DNA of 64,000 bases from UBA5738 sp964470995 (GCA_964470995.1 CAYYEP010000004.1:3498-67497), one strand, 5' to 3'. Shown: positions 1-9,004, numbered from the stretch's first letter. The notes: generated from the sequence alone by a model not told the origin. Made by a program: numbers and translations.

Positions 1-1
1 A

Positions 2-346
2 GCTTATAGGGCAATCCAAGATTTCAAGGAGTACCGCTTGGGTCCAATCAGCGAACAAAGTCTTGAGCAGAAAGCGTTAAACAACCTCGATTCCCTTATA
101 AAGAGTCCGCGGGAGGAGCTAATGCCGTTTAAGAGTTTTTTGCGCACACTTCGCGAAGATATTTTAGACTATGGAACATTAGTAGATTACACCTTGCGCC
201 GTATTGCGGATTTTAGCGAGAATAGCATTAACGATATTCAAAATTTATTGAATGAACTGGGCGAAAATTATTTGATTACAGAAAAAAAATTACAGAAAGA
301 TCAGGAGAGGGAAATTATAATCGCGATTGAAAATCAAAAAATATGA
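2..346 (+). CDS. C-terminal end of an unidentified protein (5' partial)
   Basis: The reading frame is open from the first bases of the window, so the gene begins upstream and only about 114 residues are visible. They look alpha-helical and charged, with no catalytic motif. The stop overlaps the start of the restriction-methyltransferase gene (ATGA), so the two are probably translationally coupled and work together. In similar defence loci the partner in this position is often a helicase, but nothing in this fragment proves that. A TTG at 38 could be read as a start, but the same protein-like frame continues upstream of it. Confidence 0.55.
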   Translation, partial: AYRAIQDFKEYRLGPISEQSLEQKALNNLDSLIKSPREELMPFKSFLRTLREDILDYGTLVDYTLRRIADFSENSINDIQNLLNELGENYLITEKKLQKDQEREIIIAIENQKI

Positions 347-3300
347 GCCAAGCCCGCGAAATTTTGGAGGATATAATAAGAAATTTTTCACCCGAAAAAT
401 TTGGACGGTTCTTTCGCGAAAAAAGCCGTCATTTTGTTATCTTAAACGAAGAATATTCCTTTTGCGATGATATTGATTTTGAAAGCGGAATAAAATTAGG
501 TGAAATTAATTTTCCCGATAGTGATAGTTTAATTATATGTAATTTTGAGATAAAGAAAGGACTTTCCGAGCGGGCTGGTAAAAAAGTGCAATATGAAAAA
601 GCCAGGAATATTTTAAAACTTGTAGAAAACCAAAAATATGCTGGCGGGATTTTCATTTTTCACGACAAAAATGGTAATTTCCGTTTTTCATTGGTATATC
701 GCGAATCGGCGGGAACTCACCGGCAATGGAATAATTTTCGTCGCTTCACCTATTTTGTAAGCAAAGACCTCACAAACAAAACTTTCCTACAAAGGATCGG
801 AGAAGGTGATTTGGATTCATTGGATGATATTAAAGACTCTTTTTCGGTAGATAAAGTTACCAACAAATTTTTTGACGAATTTCGGCAAATATTTGATAAA
901 ACAAAACAAGAATTTGAGAAAACAAACAAAAATACCGTTTGCCTATGGTTAAAAGATAGATATTCGGATGATGATTATAGAGAGCAAATAAACAAATTTA
1001 CTTTTACATTCTTGGGGCGCATAATTTTTCTTTACTTTTTGCTGCGTAAGGGCTGGATTGAGAACAAAAAAGATTACATTAGGAAGATAGTAGAAGATAA
1101 GAATCAGATAAATTTATATTTTAATATCTTCGAGCCGTTATTTTTTGAAGTATTCGCCAGGAAAGAGGATGAAAGAAGTCGGGAAATAAGGAGCAGCTAT
1201 AAAGATACTCCATATCTCAATGGCGGGCTTTTTGAGCGAAGTGAAATAGAGGGCGCAATGCACAGAGCAGGAATTTCGGTTCTTTTCGAAGATAAATTTA
1301 TTAGAGAAATAGTCCTCGAATTTTTTGAAGCATATAATTTTACTGTTGATGAAAATTCGCCGGATGACCAAGAAGTGTCAATCGATCCGGAGATGCTTGG
1401 GAAGGTTTTCGAAAACACACTGGCAGAAGAAGAAAGAGGCAAAAAGGGTACTTTTTATACGCCAAGAGAGATAGTTCACTTTATGGTGAAAGACTCTTTA
1501 TGGCAATATTTGAAAAACGAAACTGATATTAAACCAGAGCTATTGCACGAGCTTATTTATCATGAAGATTTTGATTTAGATATTTTACCGAAAGATAAAA
1601 TTCGCCAGATAGATACAATATTAGAAGGTATCAAAATTCTTGATCCAGCCGTAGGTTCGGCTGCTTTTCCGGTGGAAATGATGCAAGTCTTAGTGAAGAT
1701 TCGCAAACGTCTTAATGTAAAGGTTGGAAACAATATTAATGAAGTTACTCTTAAAAAGAGCTTCATTAAGAACAATTTATACGGCGTAGATATTGATCCT
1801 TCAGCAATAGAGATCGCCAAATTACGTTTATGGTTATCCTTGATTGTTGATTATGAAAAATCCGAGGCTGAACCGTTGCCTAATCTTGATTTTCAATTTC
1901 GGGTAGGAAATTCTTTGCAGGAAAAAATTGATGATGTAGATATCTTTGGGGAAAATAACTCAGGAATACAAGAATTATTCAAGAAAGAGTCTGATTATGA
2001 AAGAGTAAAGATTCGAATGATAGATATTAAAGATCAATTTTATACCGAAGACGAAGCTAAAAAAAGAAAACTTAAGAAAGAATTTGATAATCTTGAAAGG
2101 CAGTTAATAGAAAAGGCATTAACAAAGCACCGTCAAAGCTTAGACGCACAATTAAAGAATTCGCATTTCGCAAAGATAGCAAAGGAAGTAGAAAAAACTA
2201 TTGCCAAGATAAATCAATTAGAGCAAAAAATTAAGGACGGTACTTATAAGTTATTTAAACCCGACTTTCACTTCTCTGAAGTTTTTGATCGTAAAGACCA
2301 AAATAATAAGAAAATTGACGGCTTTGATATTGTTATTGGCAATCCTCCATACGGAGTAAAGATCGAAGAAGATATTAAAGAATGGCATAGGCTTGGGAGC
2401 AAAGATAGTTACGGTGTATTTATTTCCACTGCCTTAAAAAGATTTTTAAGGCCCGGAGGTGTTTTGTCGTATATCGTTTCAGACACTTGGCTAACAATAA
2501 AAACGCACAAGCCTTTAAGAGAGCAAGTTTTGTCGAAACAACTACATAAAGTAATTCGTGTGCATCAAGATTGTTTTGAAGCAACGGTAAATGCTTGCAT
2601 AGTTAGCTTAACAAATAAGCTTAATGATAATGGAAAATTATTAGGGGCAGACTTAACAAATATTTCAACCCGAAAGGAAGTTGAAGAAATGAGGAGTAAA
2701 TTATATCATCTATCTGATTTTATTAATCAATCAACTCCCAAATTTGCGGTATATGAGTATGACCAAGATTTAATCAAAATAAATTCTAATATTCCTATCT
2801 TTATAGGAAGTCCGAAATTATTTTTGTTAATGAATGATACAACCTGTAAAATAAAAGAAAGGGAGGTTTGTGGTAAAAAAATAAAGGTAAGATGTATCAA
2901 TTTCAATAATAAAATTATCGAGCTGGTTAGATTCGGCGACATATCAGATGTAAGAGTGGGGTTGCAAACAGGGAAAAATAAGGCTTATCTCTTTCAAAAT
3001 CAAAATACACGCGGTAGTTACCGCGACATTAATCATTTTAAAGAATTTCTTATAACAAGTGCCGATCTAAATAAAATCGTAAACAATGATGGATTGCGTT
3101 TAAAAATTATCTCGAAGGGATTTCATAAATCGATAAATGATAAAAGTTTCGATAGCGATCTATGGTTCAGTGGAAAATACATTATACCTTACGATAAGGG
3201 CGGAGAAAGCGACACTGAAACTGGCTGGCTACCAAATTATTATGTACCAACGGACTTTTTCATTGATTGGAGTTGTGAAGCAGTAAAAAATCTTTCAACA

Positions 3301-3774
3301 AACGAAAATGCTAGATTTCAAAATACTGATTATTATTTTAAAGATGGGCTTACCCTATCCTATACAGGTCAATATGCTCCAAACTTAAGATTAAATTCAA
3401 CGAGTGTTTTTGATGTCGGTGGTTCCTGTATCTTCCCTGATATTGTCGACAAGTACCAAATCCTCGGGAATTTTGTTTGTAAAATAACAAAATATTTTGG
3501 CAAAAATTGGATAGATCATTCGGTTAACTTTCAGATAGATGAAAATAAAGAGTTACCGATGTTAATTAGTGAGAATAAGGAAATTATCAATATTGTTCTT
3601 AAGATTATTAATGCTCAAAGGAAAAACTGCCGTTATGACTACATGTCCAACGAACAAAAAGAGATTGATAAATTAGTTTACAAAATGTACGGGCTGAATG
3701 CCGATGATATTAAGGAAGTCGAAACTTGGTATGCAAGACGTTATCCAAAGTTAGCAAGATTCTGCAATATTTAA
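343..3774 (+). CDS. Type IIG-like restriction enzyme/adenine methyltransferase
   Basis: A 1143-residue single-chain restriction-modification protein. Near the N-terminus, PD at 58-59 followed by E69-I-K71 fits a PD-(D/E)XK nuclease core. The central part holds a gamma-class adenine methyltransferase: motif I DPAVGSAAF near residue 433, a YGVDIDPSAIEIAK stretch, and catalytic NPPY near 666. The remaining C-terminal part has the size of a target-recognition domain. Order and length match Type IIG or Eco57I/BREX-PglX-like enzymes, which methylate and cut DNA. Motif I has Ala where Gly is usual (GSA instead of GSG). The start overlaps the preceding stop, and gajA follows after 47 bp, which suggests one defence operon. 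Whether it restricts phage DNA or only methylates cannot be told from sequence. Confidence 0.8.
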   Translation: MSQAREILEDIIRNFSPEKFGRFFREKSRHFVILNEEYSFCDDIDFESGIKLGEINFPDSDSLIICNFEIKKGLSERAGKKVQYEKARNILKLVENQKYAGGIFIFHDKNGNFRFSLVYRESAGTHRQWNNFRRFTYFVSKDLTNKTFLQRIGEGDLDSLDDIKDSFSVDKVTNKFFDEFRQIFDKTKQEFEKTNKNTVCLWLKDRYSDDDYREQINKFTFTFLGRIIFLYFLLRKGWIENKKDYIRKIVEDKNQINLYFNIFEPLFFEVFARKEDERSREIRSSYKDTPYLNGGLFERSEIEGAMHRAGISVLFEDKFIREIVLEFFEAYNFTVDENSPDDQEVSIDPEMLGKVFENTLAEEERGKKGTFYTPREIVHFMVKDSLWQYLKNETDIKPELLHELIYHEDFDLDILPKDKIRQIDTILEGIKILDPAVGSAAFPVEMMQVLVKIRKRLNVKVGNNINEVTLKKSFIKNNLYGVDIDPSAIEIAKLRLWLSLIVDYEKSEAEPLPNLDFQFRVGNSLQEKIDDVDIFGENNSGIQELFKKESDYERVKIRMIDIKDQFYTEDEAKKRKLKKEFDNLERQLIEKALTKHRQSLDAQLKNSHFAKIAKEVEKTIAKINQLEQKIKDGTYKLFKPDFHFSEVFDRKDQNNKKIDGFDIVIGNPPYGVKIEEDIKEWHRLGSKDSYGVFISTALKRFLRPGGVLSYIVSDTWLTIKTHKPLREQVLSKQLHKVIRVHQDCFEATVNACIVSLTNKLNDNGKLLGADLTNISTRKEVEEMRSKLYHLSDFINQSTPKFAVYEYDQDLIKINSNIPIFIGSPKLFLLMNDTTCKIKEREVCGKKIKVRCINFNNKIIELVRFGDISDVRVGLQTGKNKAYLFQNQNTRGSYRDINHFKEFLITSADLNKIVNNDGLRLKIISKGFHKSINDKSFDSDLWFSGKYIIPYDKGGESDTETGWLPNYYVPTDFFIDWSCEAVKNLSTNENARFQNTDYYFKDGLTLSYTGQYAPNLRLNSTSVFDVGGSCIFPDIVDKYQILGNFVCKITKYFGKNWIDHSVNFQIDENKELPMLISENKEIINIVLKIINAQRKNCRYDYMSNEQKEIDKLVYKMYGLNADDIKEVETWYARRYPKLARFCNI

Positions 3775-3821
3775 ACGCGTTCTTATCCGAAGGATAAAAG
3801 ATAACAAGAACAATTACGGAT

Positions 3822-5648
3822 ATGTATATAAAGGAGCTTTATATTAAGAATTTTCGTGGTGTAGAGGAATTGAATTTTGAATTTAAACCAGGAGTGAATG
3901 TATTGATCGGCAAGAATAATTCTTCAAAAACTGCACTCATTGATGCTATTCGTCTTTGCCTTTCAGGAAAGAATCCAGACGGAAAGCGAGATATATGGTT
4001 TGATAAGGATAAGGATTTGAGAATTAATTTATTAAGCAAACCACCAAAAAGGGAAGAAGAATCTTTTTTTAAATTTATTTTAGGCTTTAATGCTTCCGAA
4101 TTAAATGTCGCGGATAAGGAAGCATTAAGGGAGGCATCAAAAAAAGGCGAAGGCCAAAATCTTTTTGACGATTTAAAGATTAAATATACTGCTCCATATT
4201 TTCACCTAGCAAGTTTGAAAGACGGAGAAATAATATTTACAATTAATGTTCGTTATTACATCGAAAAAAGCACAGTTGATGGGCAAGAAAGAATAAAGAG
4301 TGAATTTTGGGTAGGCGATGATAAGCAACGATTGATTCCCCAGGAGATGTGGGAATATTTTTATGTGGTCTATTTGCAGCCGTTAAGAGATGCTGTTGCT
4401 GCTTTGCAACCTCCTTATAGTAAATTAGGAGAACATTTTGAGTTTATTTCAGGAACAAAAAGTGAAAGGGATGAATTGGCCGAAAAAATTCATAAAAAAA
4501 TGGATGAAGCTGATGGATGGAAAGCACTTAGACTAAAAGGGATGAAGAATATAAACGAAGTTCATTTCCAGAACCTATTGGATGCTGACAACCAAGATCA
4601 AATAGACATCGGCTTTTTGCCATTTGATTTTCGTAGGATCGCGAATCAACTTAGGATTAGATTGCCGTATGGCGAAAGCGCGACCAGGAAAGATAATGAT
4701 TTCTTTGAATTAGATCAAAATGGACTGGGATACAATAATCTAATATTCGCTTCAACCGTACTGGCAAATATTGAAGAAAAGAAAAATGATAATATAAGTT
4801 CATTTCTACTCATCGAAGAACCCGAAGCTCATCTACATCCACAACTTCAAAATCAATTTTTCCAATACCTTAATGATTTAAGTAGCAGGGGTTATCAAAT
4901 TTTTTTGACATCTCATTCTCCAACGATAACAGCAAAGGCCAATATAAATAGAATTATAGTGTTGCAAGGCTTAAACCGTCAGGTATCCGTATGTCATATA
5001 TCAAAGCTTAAACTTGAGGAAAGTGCAAAATTTTTGCATAAGTTTCTTGATGTTACTAAGTCTCAACTATTTTTTGCGAATGGCGTTATCTTCGTTGAAG
5101 GATATTCTGAAGCAATCTGCCTAGAGATATTTGCGAAGAGGCTAGGTTTTGATTTAGTTAGAGCAGGAATTGAGATCGTTAATATTCGCGGTGTTTCGTT
5201 TAGACATTTTCTTAAACTTTTTAACTGCGACAATGGATTGAAAAATCGTTTCGCAGTCATTACCGATAGAGATACAGACAAAGGAAAAAGTAAAGATCGG
5301 ATTGAAAAATTGGAACGGATGATAAAGGATAATTCAAATGGAATAATAGCCGTATCTGGTCAAACTAATTTTGAAGCAGAGCTTTATACCTCGGAAAATA
5401 GAACTGCTATCGATGGGATTTGGCAAAATATAAGGCCAGAAGCTGGAGGCAAAGACATTGAATATTTTAAAGATGATCCCCAAAAGTTTGCAGAGAAAGT
5501 TAACGACCTCGATTTGAAAACTGAATTGGCGTTTAATTTATCAGAAACACTTCAAGATCATAGAAATAGTTTCGTAACTCCGAAATACATCGAAGAAGCA
5601 ATACGTTTTGTGATAACAGGAAATAAAGATGAGCCTAAGACGGCCTAG
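3822..5648 (+). CDS. gajA: Gabija protein GajA, OLD-family ATPase-nuclease
   Basis: 608 residues with the GajA plan: an ABC-type ATPase half followed by a TOPRIM nuclease half. Walker A is GKNNSSKT at 30-37, Walker B LLIEEPEAHLHP near 330, and the H-loop TSHSP follows. The TOPRIM half shows VEGYSE near 425 and DRDTD near 481, the acidic residues that bind metal in OLD nucleases. Known GajA forms tetramers, nicks DNA, and is held inactive by nucleotides until phage replication depletes them. Here it overlaps gajB by 20 bp, the canonical Gabija arrangement, so the call rests on both architecture and context. Walker A has Ser-Lys where family members usually have Gly-Lys. The reference protein is a little shorter (about 578 residues). 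Confidence 0.88.
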   Translation: MYIKELYIKNFRGVEELNFEFKPGVNVLIGKNNSSKTALIDAIRLCLSGKNPDGKRDIWFDKDKDLRINLLSKPPKREEESFFKFILGFNASELNVADKEALREASKKGEGQNLFDDLKIKYTAPYFHLASLKDGEIIFTINVRYYIEKSTVDGQERIKSEFWVGDDKQRLIPQEMWEYFYVVYLQPLRDAVAALQPPYSKLGEHFEFISGTKSERDELAEKIHKKMDEADGWKALRLKGMKNINEVHFQNLLDADNQDQIDIGFLPFDFRRIANQLRIRLPYGESATRKDNDFFELDQNGLGYNNLIFASTVLANIEEKKNDNISSFLLIEEPEAHLHPQLQNQFFQYLNDLSSRGYQIFLTSHSPTITAKANINRIIVLQGLNRQVSVCHISKLKLEESAKFLHKFLDVTKSQLFFANGVIFVEGYSEAICLEIFAKRLGFDLVRAGIEIVNIRGVSFRHFLKLFNCDNGLKNRFAVITDRDTDKGKSKDRIEKLERMIKDNSNGIIAVSGQTNFEAELYTSENRTAIDGIWQNIRPEAGGKDIEYFKDDPQKFAEKVNDLDLKTELAFNLSETLQDHRNSFVTPKYIEEAIRFVITGNKDEPKTA

Positions 5649-7392
5649 CGAAAAACAACAACATATAATTGATAGTATTCGCTCTAATAAAGGGAAATTT
5701 ATTATTAGAGCTTGTCCTGGAAGCGGAAAAACATTTACCGTTGCCAGCCTTTTTTGTGGTGAACTTAGAGAATGGAATAACCGCGGCGAGGGGATTGCAG
5801 TGGTCTCTTTTACGAATGTTGCACATCAAGAGATTCATCAAAAAATTGAAGAAATAATGGGGAGCCGTCTTTCTTTAGGGTATCCTCATTTCATAGGGAC
5901 AATTGATTCTTTTTTAAATCAAAATATTTTTTTACCATTTGGTTGCGAATCAATGGAGTATACTTCCAGACCAAAACTCGTTGGAAGACCACATGGCGAA
6001 TGGCATTATCTACCAGGGATTAAATGGTCAAGTTATTTTGAATATATTAACTATAAAATTGATGGATCGTTTGAGAGTATAGATTGCAGAATGGCCGGTA
6101 TCGATAGTGCCGTTGAAAAGAAGAATAGAGCAGATATCATTAATGCGAAAAAATTAGTAAATAAATCTGGATTTGCCACCCAGAGCGATGCGAACTATTT
6201 TTCCTATAGAACATTAGCTAATAATCCAAAACTCTCTAAGTTAATCGCGACGAGATATCCTTACCTTTTAATTGATGAAGCCCAAGATTCGACCGAAATA
6301 CAAATGGCTATAATCGATATATTAATAGCGAATGGATTGAAAAAAATAGTGCTTGTTGGCGATCCGGATCAAGCAATATTTGAATGGAATAATGCAAAAC
6401 CAAAGTTGTTTGAGGATAAATTTAAAAATGACGGGTGGAAAAACTTTAAGTTAGATGAAAGCTACAGAAGCTCGGCTAATATTTGCAAATTTGCTTCAAA
6501 ATTTAGAGGTGGTGAAGGATTCAGTCCTTCGGATTTGTGTGATTCTAAAGATTGTTCATTTATGCCTTGCTTTAAATCTTATGAGGATAGCAAAGATATC
6601 CAAAGCATAAAGAATGAATTTAAAGATATTTGTTTGAGAGAAAAGATTGATTTTGCATCGAAAGCGACGGCAATTTTATATAAAGCTTCAACTGATTTAC
6701 CGGTATTAAATAACTGCGAAGATAAAGATAGCGGAAAGGTGAATAAGAAAAAAAAGTACATTGACTGGGGAAAATGTAAATTGCCTTATACACAAGATTT
6801 ATGTAAAGCGAAATATTTATTTGATTACGGCAATTTTGAACAATCTGGAAAATTATTTATTGATGTTGTCTCCAAAAAGAAGTACAAAAAGGCAACTTTA
6901 AATGCGGAACAAATAAATCAAATCATTTTAGGCTATGGGGGTAAAATGAATCTCTTTATAAAAGGCATTAACGTATTAAATGAATTATCTCCAATTAGCA
7001 ATAAGAAAATTTCAGACTGGATCAAAGAAAACGGTAGTTATTTCCCAGGAGAAGACTTAAATTTGTTTGGAGATAACGTTTTTGATGACATTTTTTCTTA
7101 TGGCAAACCTCAAACAATAGACGAAAAATTACCTTTGTATTCAACGATACACGGAGTGAAGGGAAGAACTTTTGATGCGGTTTTAGTATATTTAAAAAGT
7201 AAAGTAAAAGACGGAAAAAATTTCATTACTTATTTGAAAGATGGCTATTTGTTATCCGACGAGAAAATGGAAGCCATGCGGATTGTTTACGTTGCAATTA
7301 CCAGGCCTCGTAAAATACTAATGCTTGCTGTTCCCAAAAAAGATATAGATTTCTGGAAAAATTATTTTAAAAGCACAATACCGTCAGAATGA
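5629..7392 (+). CDS. gajB: Gabija protein GajB, UvrD/Rep-like helicase
   Basis: 587-residue superfamily 1A helicase. Visible motifs are Walker A ACPGSGKT at 28-35, SFTNVAHQEI (motif Ia), LLIDEAQD near 213-220 (motif II), VGDPDQAIFEW (motif III), DESYRSS (motif IV), STIHGVKGRTFD near 505 (motif V) and VAITRPRK (motif VI), so the enzyme looks intact. In Gabija, GajB docks on the GajA tetramer and is thought to sense DNA ends or consume nucleotides. The gene starts inside the end of gajA and its stop overlaps the next start (ATGA), so translation of all three genes is likely coupled. It is somewhat longer than the reference GajB (about 494 residues). A generic UvrD helicase is the alternative, but the partner makes Gabija far more likely. 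Confidence 0.88.
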   Translation: MSLRRPSEKQQHIIDSIRSNKGKFIIRACPGSGKTFTVASLFCGELREWNNRGEGIAVVSFTNVAHQEIHQKIEEIMGSRLSLGYPHFIGTIDSFLNQNIFLPFGCESMEYTSRPKLVGRPHGEWHYLPGIKWSSYFEYINYKIDGSFESIDCRMAGIDSAVEKKNRADIINAKKLVNKSGFATQSDANYFSYRTLANNPKLSKLIATRYPYLLIDEAQDSTEIQMAIIDILIANGLKKIVLVGDPDQAIFEWNNAKPKLFEDKFKNDGWKNFKLDESYRSSANICKFASKFRGGEGFSPSDLCDSKDCSFMPCFKSYEDSKDIQSIKNEFKDICLREKIDFASKATAILYKASTDLPVLNNCEDKDSGKVNKKKKYIDWGKCKLPYTQDLCKAKYLFDYGNFEQSGKLFIDVVSKKKYKKATLNAEQINQIILGYGGKMNLFIKGINVLNELSPISNKKISDWIKENGSYFPGEDLNLFGDNVFDDIFSYGKPQTIDEKLPLYSTIHGVKGRTFDAVLVYLKSKVKDGKNFITYLKDGYLLSDEKMEAMRIVYVAITRPRKILMLAVPKKDIDFWKNYFKSTIPSE

Positions 7393-7670
7393 ATTACTTA
7401 GTTTCCAATTTATTAAGAATTCATACACCGCACCATTCACAGGTTCAATGGCTCATCAGGAATTATTTTTTACAGATTGGATATGATTCGCGGACAGAAA
7501 AACAGGTTTGGCCGGGGCGTAAATCGCGGATAGACGTGTGGGCTCAAAGGGGTAGTTATTCTATAGGGGTGGAAGTTGATGACTGCACGATTCGCATTAA
7601 TTCAATTGAAAAGTTAAACGCACTCAAACCGTCTCTGGCGGTTTTTGGTTGTGTCTATTCTCTTTGTTGA
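7389..7670 (+). CDS. Small PD-(D/E)XK nuclease-like protein, possibly truncated
   Basis: 93 residues coupled to gajB through an ATGA overlap. The middle carries RIDVWAQ (Asp49) and then GVEVD (Glu62, Asp64), spaced like the D...ExK core of restriction-endonuclease folds but with Asp where the catalytic Lys would be. The last coding bases form a terminator-like hairpin (AAACCG at 7626-7631, CGGTTT at 7639-7644, then T), so the C-terminus may have been shortened by a mutation. It may be an accessory or regulatory subunit of the Gabija locus, or a decayed nuclease. I do not recognise a named family. Confidence 0.5.
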   Translation: MNYLVSNLLRIHTPHHSQVQWLIRNYFLQIGYDSRTEKQVWPGRKSRIDVWAQRGSYSIGVEVDDCTIRINSIEKLNALKPSLAVFGCVYSLC

Positions 7671-7695
7671 CAAAATATCGTTTATGGCTTAATAG
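7667..7695 (+). promoter_or_regulatory. Predicted sigma70-type promoter
   Basis: TTGACA at 7667-7672, 17-bp spacer, TAATAG at 7690-7695. It lies at the very end of the nuclease-like gene and would drive the 65-residue gene starting at 7711. Confidence 0.5.
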
Positions 7696-7710
7696 AACTA
7701 TGGTGGTTAT

Positions 7711-7908
7711 ATGAAAACTGTTACGCCGACAAAGCAGTCATTATATGAGATGTTAATGAGATCAGCGGTCTTTATTGGAGACCTGCAAACCGCTCTTGTT
7801 GTGGCTGGCGAACTCGAAAGAGACATCAGTGAAAAAGAATTAGAAACACTCATAACGGGATATAACGCGAAGCATAGCATCCCAAATCGAATACAAAATA
7901 ATTTATGA
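7711..7908 (+). CDS. Hypothetical protein, 65 aa
   Basis: I do not recognise this protein. It is mostly helical (roughly residues 8-45), hydrophilic at both ends, and has no cysteine or membrane segment. It has its own predicted promoter just upstream and a good intrinsic terminator 34 bp after its stop, which supports a real single-gene unit at the edge of the defence island. It could be a small regulator or an antitoxin-like protein, but nothing in the sequence decides this. Confidence 0.45.
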   Translation: MKTVTPTKQSLYEMLMRSAVFIGDLQTALVVAGELERDISEKELETLITGYNAKHSIPNRIQNNL

Positions 7909-7941
7909 GCGTTATATCCTTTCCCTTTTTTAGATTCAATT

Positions 7942-7969
7942 CCGCATTAAAATGCGGTTTTTATTTTTT
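7942..7969 (+). terminator. Intrinsic terminator after the defence island
   Basis: CCGCAT-TAAA-ATGCGG hairpin (7942-7957) followed by TTTTTATTTTTT. Confidence 0.8.
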
Positions 7970-8170
7970 GACAATTGGAGATAATAAATAAAAATGGTGT
8001 CAATTCTGGTTTTTGAAGGTTCCGCGAGGAATGGTTGTGCTAAAATCGAAGAAAATTTGGCGGTTCGTTAAAGGCGGGAGGAGTTGGGGGGGTTGTTTGC
8101 CGCGCGAAACGGGGGTAAGGCGGTAATTTTTATTATTTTTTGCAAAGCCGGCGAGCTTCGTTTTTTTAAT
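7970..8170. other. Intergenic region with no convincing gene
   Basis: About 200 bp between the defence island and the arsenic cluster. It contains a 25-codon open stretch from ATG 7994 that lacks supporting signals, plus G-rich runs. I see no RNA gene or repeat. Confidence 0.4.
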
Positions 8171-8216
8171 TTGACAAACATTTTAAACGGGATAAAATAT
8201 CAATGGGGATTGATAT
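8171..8216 (+). promoter_or_regulatory. arsR promoter with palindromic operator
   Basis: TTGACA 8171-8176, 16-bp spacer, TAAAAT 8193-8198. A perfect inverted repeat, ATATCAAT-GGGG-ATTGATAT (8197-8216), overlaps the -10 box and ends directly before the ATG at 8217. This placement suits autorepression by the ArsR dimer. The transcript leader would be only about 10 bases. Confidence 0.75.
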
Positions 8217-8519
8217 ATGAAACCGGAATATAGCAAAAAAAACTATCGTGAGGAAGAATTCGCGCAAACCGCGGCGATTTTGAAACTATTGGCCCAAGAA
8301 AACCGGCTTAAAATACTTTGCATTTTGCAAGGCGGCGAACATTGCGCCTGCCGGATCATCAAACATCTTGGATTGCCGCAAAATTTGGTTTCGCACCATT
8401 TGAACAAATTGAGGAAGGCGGGAATGATCGCGGGCCGCAAGGACGGGGTTTGGATCCATTATTCGCTAACCGAAAAAGGGAAAAAAATAACGGAAAATAT
8501 TTTTAAAATAATCAAATGA
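8217..8519 (+). CDS. arsR: ArsR/SmtB-family metalloregulatory repressor
   Basis: 100-residue winged-helix repressor. EENRLKILCIL-type helices lead into a helix-turn-helix (QNLVSHHLNKLRKAGMI) and a beta wing (GRKDGVWIHYSL). HCAC at about 42-45, just before the recognition helix, matches the CxC metalloid-binding element of the alpha-3 site in classical ArsR, so As(III) or Sb(III) is the likely inducer. The dimer would release the operator palindrome next to its own start codon when metalloid binds. It is the first gene of a five-gene cluster whose other products resemble arsenic-operon proteins. The start is fixed by the promoter and operator immediately upstream. Confidence 0.88.
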   Translation: MKPEYSKKNYREEEFAQTAAILKLLAQENRLKILCILQGGEHCACRIIKHLGLPQNLVSHHLNKLRKAGMIAGRKDGVWIHYSLTEKGKKITENIFKIIK

Positions 8520-8522
8520 AAT

Positions 8523-8550
8523 ATTCCAGCATTCTTGAGAATGTTGGAAT
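8523..8550 (+). promoter_or_regulatory. Intercistronic stem-loop between arsR and the thioredoxin gene
   Basis: 13-bp arms (8523-8535 and 8538-8550) around a 2-base turn, with a single G-U pair. There is no T-run after it, so it may stabilise or process the mRNA rather than terminate it. Confidence 0.5.
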
Positions 8551-8576
8551 GTTGTTAATTGCTAATAATCAAAAAA

Positions 8577-8882
8577 ATGGAGAACAAAATTATTTCAATT
8601 GAGGTTATCGGATCGGGATGCGCCAATTGCAAGAAACTGTACGAATTGGCGGTTTTGGCGGTTAAAGAGTTAAATATCGGGGTTGAGGTTGTATATTCTA
8701 ATGAAGTTCAAAAGGCTTTGGCAATGGGCGTCCTGCAATTGCCGGTACTGGCGGTGAACGGCAAGGCCGTGCTGACCGGGACGGCAGATGCTGATAAGGT
8801 TAAAAAAGCGTTGAGCCAGCGTAAGAGCGGCGATAATCAATCGGAATGCTGTCCTTGCGGCGGGGATTGCGGCTGTTTATAA
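8577..8882 (+). CDS. Small thioredoxin-like redox protein
   Basis: About 101 residues from ATG 8577 (a TTG at 8559 is an alternative). The N-terminal strand leads into GSGCANCKKL, a CxxC active site typical of the small thioredoxin/glutaredoxin-like proteins found in ars and permease operons. QLPVLAVNGK carries the cis-proline loop. The C-terminal tail CCPCGGDCGC has five extra cysteines, which suggests metal or metalloid binding. It sits between arsR and an ArsP-type permease, so it may reduce the arsenic species or hand it to the exporter. That role is an inference from context. Confidence 0.8.
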   Translation: MENKIISIEVIGSGCANCKKLYELAVLAVKELNIGVEVVYSNEVQKALAMGVLQLPVLAVNGKAVLTGTADADKVKKALSQRKSGDNQSECCPCGGDCGCL

Positions 8883-8993
8883 TTTTCTTGAATCGCGCGC
8901 TTAGATTCAAATGCTATTGGGGGTGAGTCCTGTGATTATCCCTCGGATTAGCTTGAAAAGAGATATATCCGAAAATATAAAGTCAAAATGATT

Positions 8994-8999
8994 TATAAT
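8994..8999 (+). promoter_or_regulatory. -10 box of a predicted leaderless transcript
   Basis: TATAAT five bases before the permease ATG at 9005. Transcription would begin at or next to the start codon. No good -35 element is visible. Confidence 0.55.
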
Positions 9000-9004
9000 G
9001 TCTT

